From: Pseudomonas sp. 102515
GTDB lineage: Bacteria; Pseudomonadota; Gammaproteobacteria; Pseudomonadales; Pseudomonadaceae
Assembly (NCBI RefSeq): GCF_031085165.1
Contig: NZ_JAVHTY010000001.1
Location: 248,001 to 312,000 of the forward strand
Length of the DNA stretch: 64,000 bases
Direction of reading: 5' to 3'
Of the stretch, positions 29,370-38,299 are shown in pieces. A model generated the notes under the pieces. It was not told where the DNA came from. It made no database searches and worked only from the letters and a program-made list of their open reading frames with translations. The stretch's first letter is position 1; each line of letters opens with the position of its first letter. The translations under genes and the position numbers were made by a program.

Positions 29370-30398
29370 ATGCGTATTTCCGATGTCGTCCAATTGCTCG
29401 CCGAGGCCGGCGCCAAGCCCAAGCACAGTGCCCGGATCCTGCGCGCTTGGTGCCAGGGGCTGCCCCTGGACACCGGCACCCGGCGCCAGCAGGCGGAGAA
29501 CTTCCTGCCGCTGGAGGTACGCCATGCCATTCCGGCGCTGACCGCGCGGCTGGAAGGCCTGGCCCGGGTGACCTCCGAGCATTCGGGCGCCGACGGTTCG
29601 GCGCGGATGCTGGTGACCCTGGGCGACGGCCAGGCGGTGGAAAGCGTGCTGCTGCCCCGCGATGGACTCTGCGTGTCATCCCAGGTTGGTTGCGCGGTGG
29701 GCTGCGTCTTTTGCATGACCGGCAAGAGCGGCCTCCTGCGTCAGGTGGGCAGCGCCGAGATCGTCGCCCAGGTAGCCCTGGCGCGACGCATCAGGCCGGT
29801 CAAGAAGGTGGTCTTCATGGGCATGGGCGAGCCGGCGCACAACCTGCACAACGTGCTGGAAGCCATCGACCTGCTGGGCACGGCCGGCGGTATCGGCCAT
29901 CGCAACCTGGTGTTTTCCACCGTCGGCGATCCGCGGGTGTTCGAGCGACTGCCCCGGCAGGCGGTCAGGCCGGCGCTGGCGCTGTCGCTGCACAGCACCA
30001 ACGCTGAGCGTCGGGCCCGCCTGTTGCCCAAGGCGCCCCGCTACGAACCCGGCGAGCTGATCGAACAGGGAGAAGCCTACGCCCGGCTGATTGGCTATCC
30101 GATCCAGTACCAGTGGACGCTGCTCGCCGGCATCAACGACAGCCAGGACGAGATGGACGAACTGCTGCGGCTGATGAAGGGCAAGTACGGTGTGCTCAAC
30201 CTGATTCCCTACAACAGCCTGGAAGTAGACGACTACCAGCGCCCCGACGGCGAGCGCATCGTGCAGATCGTGCGCTACCTGCACAGCCGCGGCCTGCTCA
30301 CCAAGGTGCGCAATTCCGCAGGCCAGGATGTCGATGGCGGTTGTGGCCAGTTGCGCGCTCGAGCCGAGGTGCTGCGCCCCATACGGGTCAGCGCCTGA
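29370..30398 (+). CDS. RlmN/Cfr-like radical SAM methyltransferase
   Basis: 342 aa. The radical-SAM cluster motif CX3CX2C is C108-C112-C115 (VGCAVGCVFCMTG). C101 (LCVSSQ) and C325 (GGCGQL) align with the two methyl-transfer Cys of RlmN (C118, C355 in E. coli), so the ping-pong mechanism looks intact. Also present: VVFMGMGEPAHN and LALSLHSTN. It is shorter than true RlmN (about 380 aa) and lacks much of the N-terminal domain. The neighbourhood (metH, cysI) matches the extra P. aeruginosa paralogue near PA1839 rather than rlmN proper. The target, presumably an RNA adenine, is unknown. Confidence 0.88.
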   Translation: MRISDVVQLLAEAGAKPKHSARILRAWCQGLPLDTGTRRQQAENFLPLEVRHAIPALTARLEGLARVTSEHSGADGSARMLVTLGDGQAVESVLLPRDGLCVSSQVGCAVGCVFCMTGKSGLLRQVGSAEIVAQVALARRIRPVKKVVFMGMGEPAHNLHNVLEAIDLLGTAGGIGHRNLVFSTVGDPRVFERLPRQAVRPALALSLHSTNAERRARLLPKAPRYEPGELIEQGEAYARLIGYPIQYQWTLLAGINDSQDEMDELLRLMKGKYGVLNLIPYNSLEVDDYQRPDGERIVQIVRYLHSRGLLTKVRNSAGQDVDGGCGQLRARAEVLRPIRVSA

Positions 30399-30437
30399 CC
30401 GATCGTCCTGCGCGTGGCCCCGCCCATCAGTTGCGGC

Positions 30438-30459
30438 GGAACGCCCGGCCTGGCGTTCC
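30438..30459 (+). terminator. Hairpin after the RlmN-like gene
   Basis: GGAACGCC (30438-30445), loop CGGCCT, GGCGTTCC (30452-30459) form a perfect 8-bp stem in the 100-bp gap. There is no T-run; it may attenuate read-through into the next gene. Confidence 0.45.
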
Positions 30460-30498
30460 CTCAGAGTGCATTCGCACCATTCAGAGGGAAGCTTTTCC

Positions 30499-30903
30499 AT
30501 GCAGGATCGCATCAAACGCCACGACCCCTTCATCGCCGGTCTGAAGGAACGCCTGCCCGAAGCGCTGCGCGAATCCTTTACCGAGGAGCAGCTGGAAGCC
30601 CTCAAGCTGGCTTTCGGCACCCGCAGCTGGGGAAAGCACAGCGTCGATCTGCGCGGCACCGTCAAGTTCTGGCACCGCCGTTACTACTTCGTCTTCCTCG
30701 CCGGTCGCAACTACCGTCAACTCTCGCGCCTGGAGCAGGAATTGTCCCTGCTCGGCAAGGCCACGGTGCTGGCGGTGATCCTGCTGGCCTGCGGACTCGT
30801 GGGTCTGCTGCTGCTCTATCTGCTCAAGTCCGCGCTGGGCATCGACATCTTTCCCGACTACTCCTTCGGCGTTTGGACCTGGTTCAAGGGTCTATTCGAG
30901 TAG
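30499..30903 (+). CDS. Small single-pass membrane protein, unknown
   Basis: 134 aa. A basic/acidic cytosolic N-terminal half (MQDRIKRHDPFIAGLKERLP, ALKLAFGTRSWGKHSVDLRG, then WHRRYYFVFLAGRNYRQLSR) is followed by one strong transmembrane helix (VLAVILLACGLVGLLLLYLL) and a short aromatic tail (FGVWTWFKGLFE). GAGGGAA upstream supports ATG 30499; the longer frame is rejected. A similar gene lies near cysI in other pseudomonads. I do not recognise a function. Confidence 0.75.
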   Translation: MQDRIKRHDPFIAGLKERLPEALRESFTEEQLEALKLAFGTRSWGKHSVDLRGTVKFWHRRYYFVFLAGRNYRQLSRLEQELSLLGKATVLAVILLACGLVGLLLLYLLKSALGIDIFPDYSFGVWTWFKGLFE

Positions 30904-30954
30904 CACGGATTCGCTTGACCCTGGCAGGGAGGCTTGCCCCTCGGGAGACCTCCT

Positions 30955-31977
30955 ATGCCCCACCTGAATCGCCGCCGGACCCTCGGCCTGCTGGCTGCCA
31001 GTGCCGCCCTGCCCCTGCTGGGCGGCTATCCGCTCCACGCATTCGCGGCGGGCGATGAATACCTCGCCCTGGTCGAGAAGGAAGCTCCCGGCATCGGCTT
31101 CTATCGCCTGGTCGATGGCAAGCGCGTCGGCAACCTGGAATTGCCCGAGCAACCCCATGAGATCGTCGCCGACCGCCAGGGTCGCTATGCCTATGTCGGC
31201 CAATATGGCGTCAAGAGCTGGCAGGCGCCCGGCGAAGGCGGCCATCAGGTCAGCGTGATCGATCTCGCCGAGCGCCGCCTGGTGAGATCCATCGACCTGT
31301 CGCCCTATCACCGCTTGCACGGCATGCGCCTGGACGACCAGGGTCGCCTCTATGTGCTCAGCGAAACTGACTCGCTGCTCATCCGCTTCGATCGCCCCGC
31401 AACCGCCGAATCGCCCAGCCAGATCGTCCCGGTCGGCGGCACCCGCAGCCACTACTTCGTACTGACCCGTGACGGACGTCGTGCCTATGTCGCCGATACC
31501 TTGAGCGGCCTGGTGATCCTGGTGGACGCGCACAATCCCGCCGTGCTGCCGGTTAAGAAATATCTCGGCCAGGCGCCGGAGGGCTGCTGTTTGAGTCCGG
31601 ACGAGCGCACCTTCTATGTACTGGATCGCTTCGCCGGCATCCTCCATGCGCTGGATGCCCGCGACCTCGCGCCACTCCGCCAGGTCAAGCTGCGTGGCGA
31701 AGCGGTGCGCGTGGCCGCCCTGCCCGGTGGTCGCCTGCTGGTCTCCAACCTGGCGGACAAGAGTCTCTCGCTGCTGCGGCCCGACACCCTCGCCGAAGTG
31801 GCCTACCTGCCCATGGGCAGCGCCGTGCCCGGACTCAACCTCGATCCCCGCGGCGAGCGTCTCTTCGCGGCCCTGGAGGACAACCAGCTGGCGGTGGTCG
31901 ATCTGCGCAACTGGCGGGAGATCCGCCGCTTCGCCACCGGCCAGGCGCCGGATACCGCCGTGGTCTTCCGGGGCTGA
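30955..31977 (+). CDS. Exported YncE-like beta-propeller protein
   Basis: 340 aa. A twin-arginine-like signal (HLNRRRTLGLLAASAALPLL) ends near AFA. The rest consists of repeated YVTN/NHL-type blades such as GRYAYVGQYG, GRRAYVADTLSGLVILVDAHN, DERTFYVLDRFAGILHALDA and GRLLVSNLADKSLSLLRPD. No enzymatic motif is evident. GGGAG seven bases upstream sets ATG 30955. The adjacent efe iron operon follows after 147 bp and a hairpin. It may bind a periplasmic ligand or metal, but this is not shown. Confidence 0.78.
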   Translation: MPHLNRRRTLGLLAASAALPLLGGYPLHAFAAGDEYLALVEKEAPGIGFYRLVDGKRVGNLELPEQPHEIVADRQGRYAYVGQYGVKSWQAPGEGGHQVSVIDLAERRLVRSIDLSPYHRLHGMRLDDQGRLYVLSETDSLLIRFDRPATAESPSQIVPVGGTRSHYFVLTRDGRRAYVADTLSGLVILVDAHNPAVLPVKKYLGQAPEGCCLSPDERTFYVLDRFAGILHALDARDLAPLRQVKLRGEAVRVAALPGGRLLVSNLADKSLSLLRPDTLAEVAYLPMGSAVPGLNLDPRGERLFAALEDNQLAVVDLRNWREIRRFATGQAPDTAVVFRG

Positions 31978-31991
31978 CGCTCGCCCGCCCT

Positions 31992-32018
31992 GATCCGCTG
32001 CCAACCGGTCAGCGGATC
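31992..32018 (+). terminator. Hairpin after the beta-propeller gene
   Basis: GATCCGCTG (31992-32000) pairs perfectly with CAGCGGATC (32010-32018) across a 9-nt loop, 15 bases after the stop. There is no T-run. It separates this gene from the efe operon. Confidence 0.55.
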
Positions 32019-32060
32019 CGCAAGGCACGAGAATCATCCGCATTTAACAATTTGAATCAT

Positions 32061-32076
32061 TGTGATACAAATCACC
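32061..32076 (+). promoter_or_regulatory. CRP/FNR-superfamily site upstream of efeU
   Basis: TGTGA-TACAAA-TCACC matches the CRP/Vfr consensus TGTGA-N6-TCACA in nine of ten defined bases; within it GTGAT-ACAA-ATCAC is a perfect inverted repeat that also resembles an Anr site. It lies about 50 bp before the efeU start. A partial Fur-like AATCATT half lies just upstream (32055-32061). Confidence 0.45.
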
Positions 32077-32124
32077 GACCTGCGGGCGCCTCCGCGCCCT
32101 TAGCTTCCGTCGGTGATAGCTTTC

Positions 32125-32979
32125 ATGCTCGTTCCCTTTCTGATCATGCTCCGCGAAGGCATCGAAGCGGCGCTCATCGTTGGCATCATCGCCAGCTATC
32201 TGCAACGGACCGGTCGCGGCCACTGGATGCCCGCGGTCTGGACCGGCGTGATGCTGGCCGCCGCCCTGTCGCTGTTCGTCGGTGCAGGCCTGCAACTGGC
32301 CAGCGCCGAATTTCCGCAGCGTCAGCAGGAGCTGTTCGAAGCGGTGGTCGGCCTGGCGGCCACGGCCATCCTCACCTCCATGGTGTTCTGGATGCGCAAG
32401 GCGGCGCGCTCGATCAAGACCGAACTGCACGACTCCCTGGAAAACGCCCTGTCCGCCTCGCGCAACCAGGTCTATGCCCTGATCGGCATGGTCTTCCTGG
32501 CGGTCGCCCGCGAGGGCCTGGAAACCGTGTTCTTCCTGCTCGCGATCTTCCAGCAGAGCGCCGGCCCCGGCGCGCCCCTCGGTGCCCTGCTGGGGCTGAT
32601 CATCGCCATCGCGGTGGGCTACGGTCTCTATACCGGCGGCGTGCGACTGAACCTGGGCAAGTTCTTTCGCTTCACCGGCCTGTTCATCCTCTTCGTCGCG
32701 GCCGGCCTGTTCACCAACTCGGTCAAGGCCCTGCATGAAGCCGGCCTGTGGAATGCGCTGCAGCAGGTGCTGTTCGACTGGAGCCACGTGCTGCCCGCCG
32801 ACGGCCCGGTCGGTACGGTGCTGGCCGGGATGTTCGGCTACCAGGACACCCCGACGGTCAGCACCCTCGGCGCCTATCTGCTGTTCCTGGCGGTCACCCT
32901 GCCGCTGTTCTTCCGCAGCCCGGCGCCGCCCCAGCGTCCTGCCGTGACCACCCCTGCCTCGCTGGAGCGCCCGTCTTGA
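32125..32979 (+). CDS. efeU: EfeU, Ftr1-type iron permease
   Basis: 284-residue inner-membrane permease with seven predicted helices. Two REXXE iron-binding motifs: REGIE in LVPFLIMLREGIEAALIVG and REGLE in VAREGLETVFFLLA. Other conserved segments are GLFILFVAAGLF and HEAGLWN. Colinear with E. coli EfeU, which begins MFVPFLIMLREG, so I use ATG 32125 instead of GTG 32113. First gene of the efe operon. Transports iron delivered by EfeO and EfeB. Confidence 0.94.
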   Translation: MLVPFLIMLREGIEAALIVGIIASYLQRTGRGHWMPAVWTGVMLAAALSLFVGAGLQLASAEFPQRQQELFEAVVGLAATAILTSMVFWMRKAARSIKTELHDSLENALSASRNQVYALIGMVFLAVAREGLETVFFLLAIFQQSAGPGAPLGALLGLIIAIAVGYGLYTGGVRLNLGKFFRFTGLFILFVAAGLFTNSVKALHEAGLWNALQQVLFDWSHVLPADGPVGTVLAGMFGYQDTPTVSTLGAYLLFLAVTLPLFFRSPAPPQRPAVTTPASLERPS

Positions 32980-34175
32980 ACAACGCCAACCCCCATTCGC
33001 CGAAGCAGGGCGCCACGGCGATGCGCCTGGCCGTGGTCGGCTCCGCCACGCTGCTGATCGTCGCGGCCGCCGCCTTCTACTACGCCTCGCGCTCCGCAGG
33101 CGAGCGTCACGCCACCGTGGCCGACGGCGAAATCAAGGTCGATATCCTGGCCAATCGCTGCGAGCCCAACGCCCTGGAAGTGCCCGCCGGGCCGGCGCGT
33201 TTCCGGATCGTCAACCGCTCGGACCGGGCGGTGGAGTGGGAAATCCTCGATGGCGTCCTGGTGGTCGAGGAGCGCGAGAACATCGCGCCCGGCCTCAGCC
33301 AAGTCATCAATGCCACCCTGGCGCCTGGCGACTACGCCATCACTTGCGGCCTGCTGAGCAATCCGCGCGGGACCCTGAAGGTGCTGCCCACCGCCGCCTC
33401 TGAAGCCGCCAGCAAGGCCGGCCCGACCCTGACCCAGTTCGTCGGCCCGCTGTCGGAATACCGCGTCTACCTGAATCAGCAGAGCCGCCTGCTGCTGCAG
33501 GGCCTCGCCACCCTCCAGCAGGCGCTGGCCGCGGACGATCTGGAGCAGGCGCGCGCCGCCTATGCGGCCGCCCGCCTGCCCTACCAGCGTCTGGCGGCGA
33601 CCGCGCAGCGCTTCGCCGAACTGGACAATCGCCTCAACGCCCGCGCCGACTACTACGAAAAGCGCGAACAGGATCCGGCCTTCGGGGGCTTCCATCGCCT
33701 CGAACAGGGCCTTTTCGCCGGCGACAGCACCCAGGACCTGGAGCCGGTCGCCAATCGCTTGCAACAGGACGCCGCCGCCCTGCGCGACGCCCTGCTCGGT
33801 CAGTCGCTGCCGCCCGCCCAACTCAGCGGCAACGCCGCACGCCTGCTGCACAACCTGGCCAGTACCCGGATCTCGGGCGAGGAAGAACGCTACAGCCAGC
33901 TCGTCCTGCCCGGTTTCGCCGCCAATCTGGACGGCACGCGCAAGGTGATCGAGTTGCTGCGCCCGCTGCTCGGCAAGGGTCATCCCGAGCTGCAGCAGCG
34001 CCTGGATACCCAGGCCGACGCCTTGGCCGCGGCCCTGGGTGATGTCCAGCGTCCCTACTCCACCCTTGTCCCTGGCGACCGCCAGCGCATCGCCGACGCG
34101 GCCCAGGCACTGGCCGACTCCCTCGAGCAGGTGGCCCCGGCCCTCGGCCTTACCGCGACCAATACCACGCCATGA
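32976..34175 (+). CDS. efeO: EfeO: cupredoxin plus M75 (imelysin-like) periplasmic iron-binding protein
   Basis: About 399 aa. One N-terminal hydrophobic helix ([20 protein letters not shown]) acts as signal or anchor. A cupredoxin domain follows (about 50-130), with Cys in [14 protein letters not shown] and ITCGLL. The M75 domain has the [10 protein letters not shown] motif (HxxE) that binds iron. The start appears to be TTG 32976, overlapping the efeU stop (TTGA), with GGAG eight bases upstream; ATG 33021 is the alternative. Its stop overlaps efeB (ATGA). Confidence 0.9.
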   Translation: MNNANPHSPKQGATAMRLAVVGSATLLIVAAAAFYYASRSAGERHATVADGEIKVDILANRCEPNALEVPAGPARFRIVNRSDRAVEWEILDGVLVVEERENIAPGLSQVINATLAPGDYAITCGLLSNPRGTLKVLPTAASEAASKAGPTLTQFVGPLSEYRVYLNQQSRLLLQGLATLQQALAADDLEQARAAYAAARLPYQRLAATAQRFAELDNRLNARADYYEKREQDPAFGGFHRLEQGLFAGDSTQDLEPVANRLQQDAAALRDALLGQSLPPAQLSGNAARLLHNLASTRISGEEERYSQLVLPGFAANLDGTRKVIELLRPLLGKGHPELQQRLDTQADALAAALGDVQRPYSTLVPGDRQRIADAAQALADSLEQVAPALGLTATNTTP

Positions 34176-35464
34176 AGAAGTCCGCTCCCGATCAGCCCAA
34201 CATCGAACGCCGCCGGCTGTTGGGTGGCCTCGGCGCCGCCAGCGTGGCGCTGGCCGGTGCCGGGCTCTGCCCGATGCACGCCCGGGCGGCCAGCACCGCC
34301 GAGGTGACCCGCGCCCCCGGCAGCGCCAATACCCACCAGCGCCAGGCGTTTCTTGGTCTCCACCAGAGCGGCATCGTCACCCCACGGCCAGCGGCGGGGA
34401 TGATCGTGGCCTTCGATGTACTGGCCAGCGACCGCGAGGACCTGGAACGCCTGCTGCGTACCCTCGACGAACGCATCCGCTTTCTCATGCAGGGCGGCCC
34501 GGTGCCGGAGGTCGATCCCAGGTTGCCGCCGTTGGATTCCGGCATCCTCGGCCCGGTGGTGACGCCGGACAACCTCACCATCACCGTCTCGGTGGGCGAG
34601 TCGCTGTTCGACGAGCGCTTCGGCCTGAGCGCGGTCAAGCCACTGCAGCTGCAACGCATGACCGGCTTTCCCAACGACGCCCTGGAAGCGGACTGCTGCC
34701 ACGGCGATCTCTGTCTGCAGTTGTGCGCCAACACCCCGGACACCAACATCCACGCCCTGCGCGACATCGTGAAGAACCTGCCGGATCTGCTGGCGATCCG
34801 CTGGAAGCAGGAAGGCAGCGTACCGGTGCAGGATCCGCCACCCGGGCAACCCGCGGAAAGCGCGCGCAACTTCCTCGGCTTTCGCGACGGTTCGGCCAAC
34901 CCGGATTCCACCGACACCCAGGCGATGGACCGGATCGTCTGGGTCCAGCCCAGCGGCGGCGAGCCCGCCTGGGCCGCCCAGGGCAGCTACCAGGCGGTGC
35001 GCATCATTCGCAATTTCGTCGAGCGCTGGGATCGCACGCCGCTGCAGGAGCAGGAAGCCATCTTCGGTCGGCGCAAGGCCAGTGGCGCGCCCATGGCCGG
35101 CGGTCACGAGACCGATGTGCCGGATTACGCCAGCGATCCCAAGGGCCAGGTCACCCCGCTGGACGCCCATATCCGCCTGGCCAATCCCCGCACCGCGGAG
35201 AGCCAGCGCAACCTGATCCTGCGCCGCCCCTTCAACTACTCCAATGGCGTGCGCAAGAACGGCCAACTCGACATGGGCCTGCTGTTCATCGCCTACCAGG
35301 CCGATCTGGAACAGGGCTTCATCGCCGTGCAGAAGCGCCTGGATGGCGAACCCCTGGAGGAATACATCAAACCCATCGGCGGCGGTTACTTCTTCGTCCT
35401 GCCGGGGATCACCGATGCCAAGGACTATCTCGGCCGCAGCCTGCTGGCCGCCGCATCGCTTTAA
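34172..35464 (+). CDS. efeB: EfeB, Tat-exported DyP-type heme peroxidase
   Basis: 430 aa. The Tat signal [20 protein letters not shown] ends near ARA. The DyP fold shows GFRDGS, with the catalytic Asp of GxxDG, and the proximal heme His in [12 protein letters not shown], followed by a conserved Arg. Also present: [20 protein letters not shown]. EfeB assists uptake by oxidising ferrous iron or by acting on heme. The start overlaps the efeO stop. The Tat route fits loading with heme before export. Confidence 0.95.
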   Translation: MKKSAPDQPNIERRRLLGGLGAASVALAGAGLCPMHARAASTAEVTRAPGSANTHQRQAFLGLHQSGIVTPRPAAGMIVAFDVLASDREDLERLLRTLDERIRFLMQGGPVPEVDPRLPPLDSGILGPVVTPDNLTITVSVGESLFDERFGLSAVKPLQLQRMTGFPNDALEADCCHGDLCLQLCANTPDTNIHALRDIVKNLPDLLAIRWKQEGSVPVQDPPPGQPAESARNFLGFRDGSANPDSTDTQAMDRIVWVQPSGGEPAWAAQGSYQAVRIIRNFVERWDRTPLQEQEAIFGRRKASGAPMAGGHETDVPDYASDPKGQVTPLDAHIRLANPRTAESQRNLILRRPFNYSNGVRKNGQLDMGLLFIAYQADLEQGFIAVQKRLDGEPLEEYIKPIGGGYFFVLPGITDAKDYLGRSLLAAASL

Positions 35465-35485
35465 AACCTCGACAGGAGAAGTCGA

Positions 35486-36301
35486 ATGAAACGCTCGTTC
35501 CTCGCCGTTGCCCTCGGCCTGGCCCTCGCCACGCCGGCCCTCGCTGCCAACTCGCCGCTGGATCTGGTCGGCCCCATCTCCGACTACAAGATCTATGTCA
35601 CCGACAACCTGGCCAAGCTCACCGAGCAGACCCAGGCCTTCACCGCGGCGGTCAAGCGCGGCGACCTGGCCACCGCACGCAAGCTCTACGCCCCGACGCG
35701 GGTGTCCTACGAACAGGTCGAGCCCATCGCTGAACTCTTCAGCGACCTGGACGCCGCCATCGATTCCCGCGAAGACGACCACGAACAGGGCGTCAAGTCC
35801 GAGGACTTCACCGGCTTCCATCGTCTGGAGCACGCCCTCTTCACTCAGAACACCACCGAAGGCCAGGGTCCCCTCGCCGATAGGCTGCTGGCGGACGTCA
35901 AGGACCTGCAGGCCCGGGTCGACGGCCTGACCTTCCCGCCGGAAAAGGTGGTGGGTGGCGCCGCGGCACTGATGGAGGAAGTGGCGGCGACCAAGGTGTC
36001 GGGCGAGGAAGAGCGCTATAGCCACACCGACCTCTACGACTTCCAGGCCAACGTCGATGGCGCCAAGAAGATCGTCGACCTGTTCCGCCCGCAGATCGAG
36101 AAGCAGGACCAGGCCTTCATCGCCAAGGTCGACAAGAACTTCGCCACGGTCGACAAGATTCTGGCCAAGTACAAGACCAAGGAGGGCGGGTTCGAAACCT
36201 ACGACAAGGTCAGCGAGCGTGATCGCAAGGCTCTGGTGGGCCCGGTCAACACCCTGGCGGAAGATCTCTCCACCCTGCGCGGCAAGCTGGGCCTGAACTA
36301 A
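35486..36301 (+). CDS. EfeM-like periplasmic M75 protein, second imelysin-domain protein of the operon
   Basis: 271 aa. The signal peptide (MKRSFLAVALGLALATPALA) is cleaved before ANSPLDLVGPISDYK. The M75 domain has FHRLEHALF (HxxE), and GEEERYSHTDLYDFQANVDG parallels [20 protein letters not shown] of EfeO in the same operon. It lacks the cupredoxin domain, so it is the EfeM form. AGGAG precedes the ATG; it lies 21 bp after efeB and should be co-transcribed. It may bind a second iron species or act as an iron reservoir. Confidence 0.88.
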   Translation: MKRSFLAVALGLALATPALAANSPLDLVGPISDYKIYVTDNLAKLTEQTQAFTAAVKRGDLATARKLYAPTRVSYEQVEPIAELFSDLDAAIDSREDDHEQGVKSEDFTGFHRLEHALFTQNTTEGQGPLADRLLADVKDLQARVDGLTFPPEKVVGGAAALMEEVAATKVSGEEERYSHTDLYDFQANVDGAKKIVDLFRPQIEKQDQAFIAKVDKNFATVDKILAKYKTKEGGFETYDKVSERDRKALVGPVNTLAEDLSTLRGKLGLN

Positions 36302-36640
36302 CCGCGGCGGCTAAAACTACTGCGCGTCCGCCAGGCGGGCGCGTGCAGTGCTCGGAATCCTCATGTACCGCTTGTACACTTCGGTTCCTGCGCGCCGCGC
36401 GCACCCACCTGACAACCGCGCGCTACGTTTTATCAACCGCGGTATTCATAAGCGGTATCCGGTTCCACCCACCCGCTTTCCGCTTATCGCCGGAATAGAT
36501 TTATATATAAATAAACATCGCTTTTAAGCATATAGACCTGCTGCTATCGTGCACGGCCTAGAAAAGTCGTCAGAGCGCCCCTGGGTGCCCAAGACTTCGA
36601 TCACGCGCAGCCGTGCGCGCCGCCTGACAGCAGGATGACC
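36302..36640. other. Intergenic region before cysI with inverted repeats and an AT-rich promoter zone
   Basis: Three parts: an imperfect GC-rich hairpin near 36317-36350 (ACTGC.../...GCAGT arms); TGTAC-N5-GTACA at 36364-36378, embedded in a sequence resembling dispersed Pseudomonas intergenic repeats; and an AT-rich stretch (about 36497-36535, including TTATATATAAATAAACATCG) likely to hold the cysI promoter and possibly CysB contacts. No gene is seen. Confidence 0.5.
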
Positions 36641-38299
36641 ATGTACGTTTACGATCAGTACGATCAGCGGATCGTCGAAGAGCGTGTCGCCCAGTTTCGC
36701 GACCAGACCCGCCGCTTCCTGGCCGGAGAGCTGGGTGGCGAAGAATACCGCCCGCTGCGCCTGCAGAACGGTCTCTACATCCAGCGCTATGCGCCCATGC
36801 TGCGGGTCGCCGTGCCCTATGGCCTGCTGAACACCACCCAGGTGCGCAAGCTGGCGCAGATCGCCCGTGACTACGACAAGGGCTACGCCCACATCAGCAC
36901 CCGGCAGAATTTCCAGTTCAACTGGCCGGAGCTGGAAGACGTCCCCGAGATCCTCGCCGAGCTGGCCACCGTGCAGATGCACGCCATCCAGACCAGCGGC
37001 AACTGCATCCGCAACACCACCACCGACCAGTTCGCCGGCGTTGCCCATGACGAACTGGTCGATCCGCGCCCCTGGTGCGAGATCATCCGCCAGTGGTCGA
37101 CCTTCCACCCCGAATTCGCCTTCCTGCCGCGCAAGTTCAAGATCGCCGTCAACGGCGCTGCCCTGGATCGCGCCGCCATCGAAGTGCACGACATCGGCCT
37201 GGAAGCGGTGCGCAACGAGGCGGGCGAGCTGGGCTTCCGCGTGCTGGTCGGCGGCGGCCAGGGCCGTACCCCCCATACCGGTGAATTCATCCGCGAATTC
37301 CTGCCCTGGCAGCACCTGCTCAGCTACCTGGAAGCCACCCTGCGGGTCTACAACCGCTACGGTCGCCGCGACAACAAGTTCAAGGCGCGCATCAAGATCC
37401 TGGTCAAGGCCCTGGGCGCCGACGCCTTCGCCGAAAAGGTCGAGGCCGAATGGGCCCACCTCAAGGACGGCCCCATCACCCTGACCGACGCCGAGGTCGC
37501 GCGGGTCTCCGCCTTCTTCGTCGATCCGCCCTATGCCGAGCTGCAGGACCAGGACGCGGCCCTCGCCCGCCTGGACGCCGAGCAACCCGGCTTCGCCCGC
37601 TGGCGCCAGCGCAACACCTTCCGCCACAAGCGCCCTGGCTACGTCGCCGTGACCCTGTCACTTAAGCCCACCGGCGTGGCCCCCGGCGACGTCACCGATC
37701 GCCAGCTGGACGCCATGGCCGACCTCGCCGATCGCTACAGCTTCGGCGAGCTGCGTACCTCGCACCAGCAGAACGTGATCTTCGCCGATGTCCGCCAGGA
37801 CCAGTTGCTGGAGCTCTGGCAGGCGCTGCGCGAGCACGGCTTCGCCACCCCCAACATCGGCCTGCTGACCGACATGATCTGCTGCCCGGGCGGTGATTTC
37901 TGCTCCCTGGCCAACGCCAAGTCGATCCCCATCGCCGAAGCCATCCAGCGCCGTTTCGACGACCTGGACTACCTGTTCGACATCGGCGAACTGGACCTCA
38001 ACATCTCCGGCTGCATGAACGCCTGCGGTCACCACCACGTCGGCCACATCGGCATCCTCGGCGTGGACAAGAAGGGCGAGGAGTTCTACCAGGTGTCCCT
38101 GGGCGGCGACGCCGGCCGCGACGCCACCCTGGCCAAGATCCTCGGCCCCTCCTTCGCCCAGGACCAGATGCCCGAGGTGATCGGCAAGCTGATCAACGTC
38201 TACGTCGAGCAACGCACCGAAGACGAGCGCTTCATCGACACCTACCGCCGTATCGGTATCGACCCCTTCAAGGAGCGCGTTTATGCAAAGAATCATTAA
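36641..38299 (+). CDS. cysI: Ferredoxin-type sulfite (nitrite/sulfite) reductase hemoprotein
   Basis: 552 aa. Two sulfite/nitrite-reductase repeats with siroheme and [4Fe-4S] ligands in MICCPGGDFCSLANAKS and LNISGCMNACGHHHVGH. Further motifs: STRQNFQFNWPELEDVP, IQTSGNCIRNTTTDQFAG and RTSHQQNVIF. Reduces sulfite to sulfide in cysteine synthesis. The ATG at 36641 gives the family N-terminus MYVYDQYDQRIVEER with AGGA upstream; an ATG two codons earlier is possible. The downstream DUF934 gene overlaps by 17 bp, as in P. aeruginosa PA1838-PA1837. Confidence 0.95.
   Translation: MYVYDQYDQRIVEERVAQFRDQTRRFLAGELGGEEYRPLRLQNGLYIQRYAPMLRVAVPYGLLNTTQVRKLAQIARDYDKGYAHISTRQNFQFNWPELEDVPEILAELATVQMHAIQTSGNCIRNTTTDQFAGVAHDELVDPRPWCEIIRQWSTFHPEFAFLPRKFKIAVNGAALDRAAIEVHDIGLEAVRNEAGELGFRVLVGGGQGRTPHTGEFIREFLPWQHLLSYLEATLRVYNRYGRRDNKFKARIKILVKALGADAFAEKVEAEWAHLKDGPITLTDAEVARVSAFFVDPPYAELQDQDAALARLDAEQPGFARWRQRNTFRHKRPGYVAVTLSLKPTGVAPGDVTDRQLDAMADLADRYSFGELRTSHQQNVIFADVRQDQLLELWQALREHGFATPNIGLLTDMICCPGGDFCSLANAKSIPIAEAIQRRFDDLDYLFDIGELDLNISGCMNACGHHHVGHIGILGVDKKGEEFYQVSLGGDAGRDATLAKILGPSFAQDQMPEVIGKLINVYVEQRTEDERFIDTYRRIGIDPFKERVYAKNH

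Noticed and set aside
32041..32062. A full Fur box upstream of efeU
   Set aside because: Only one half (AATCATT) fits the Fur consensus well; the other half is poor. It is mentioned only as a partial match.
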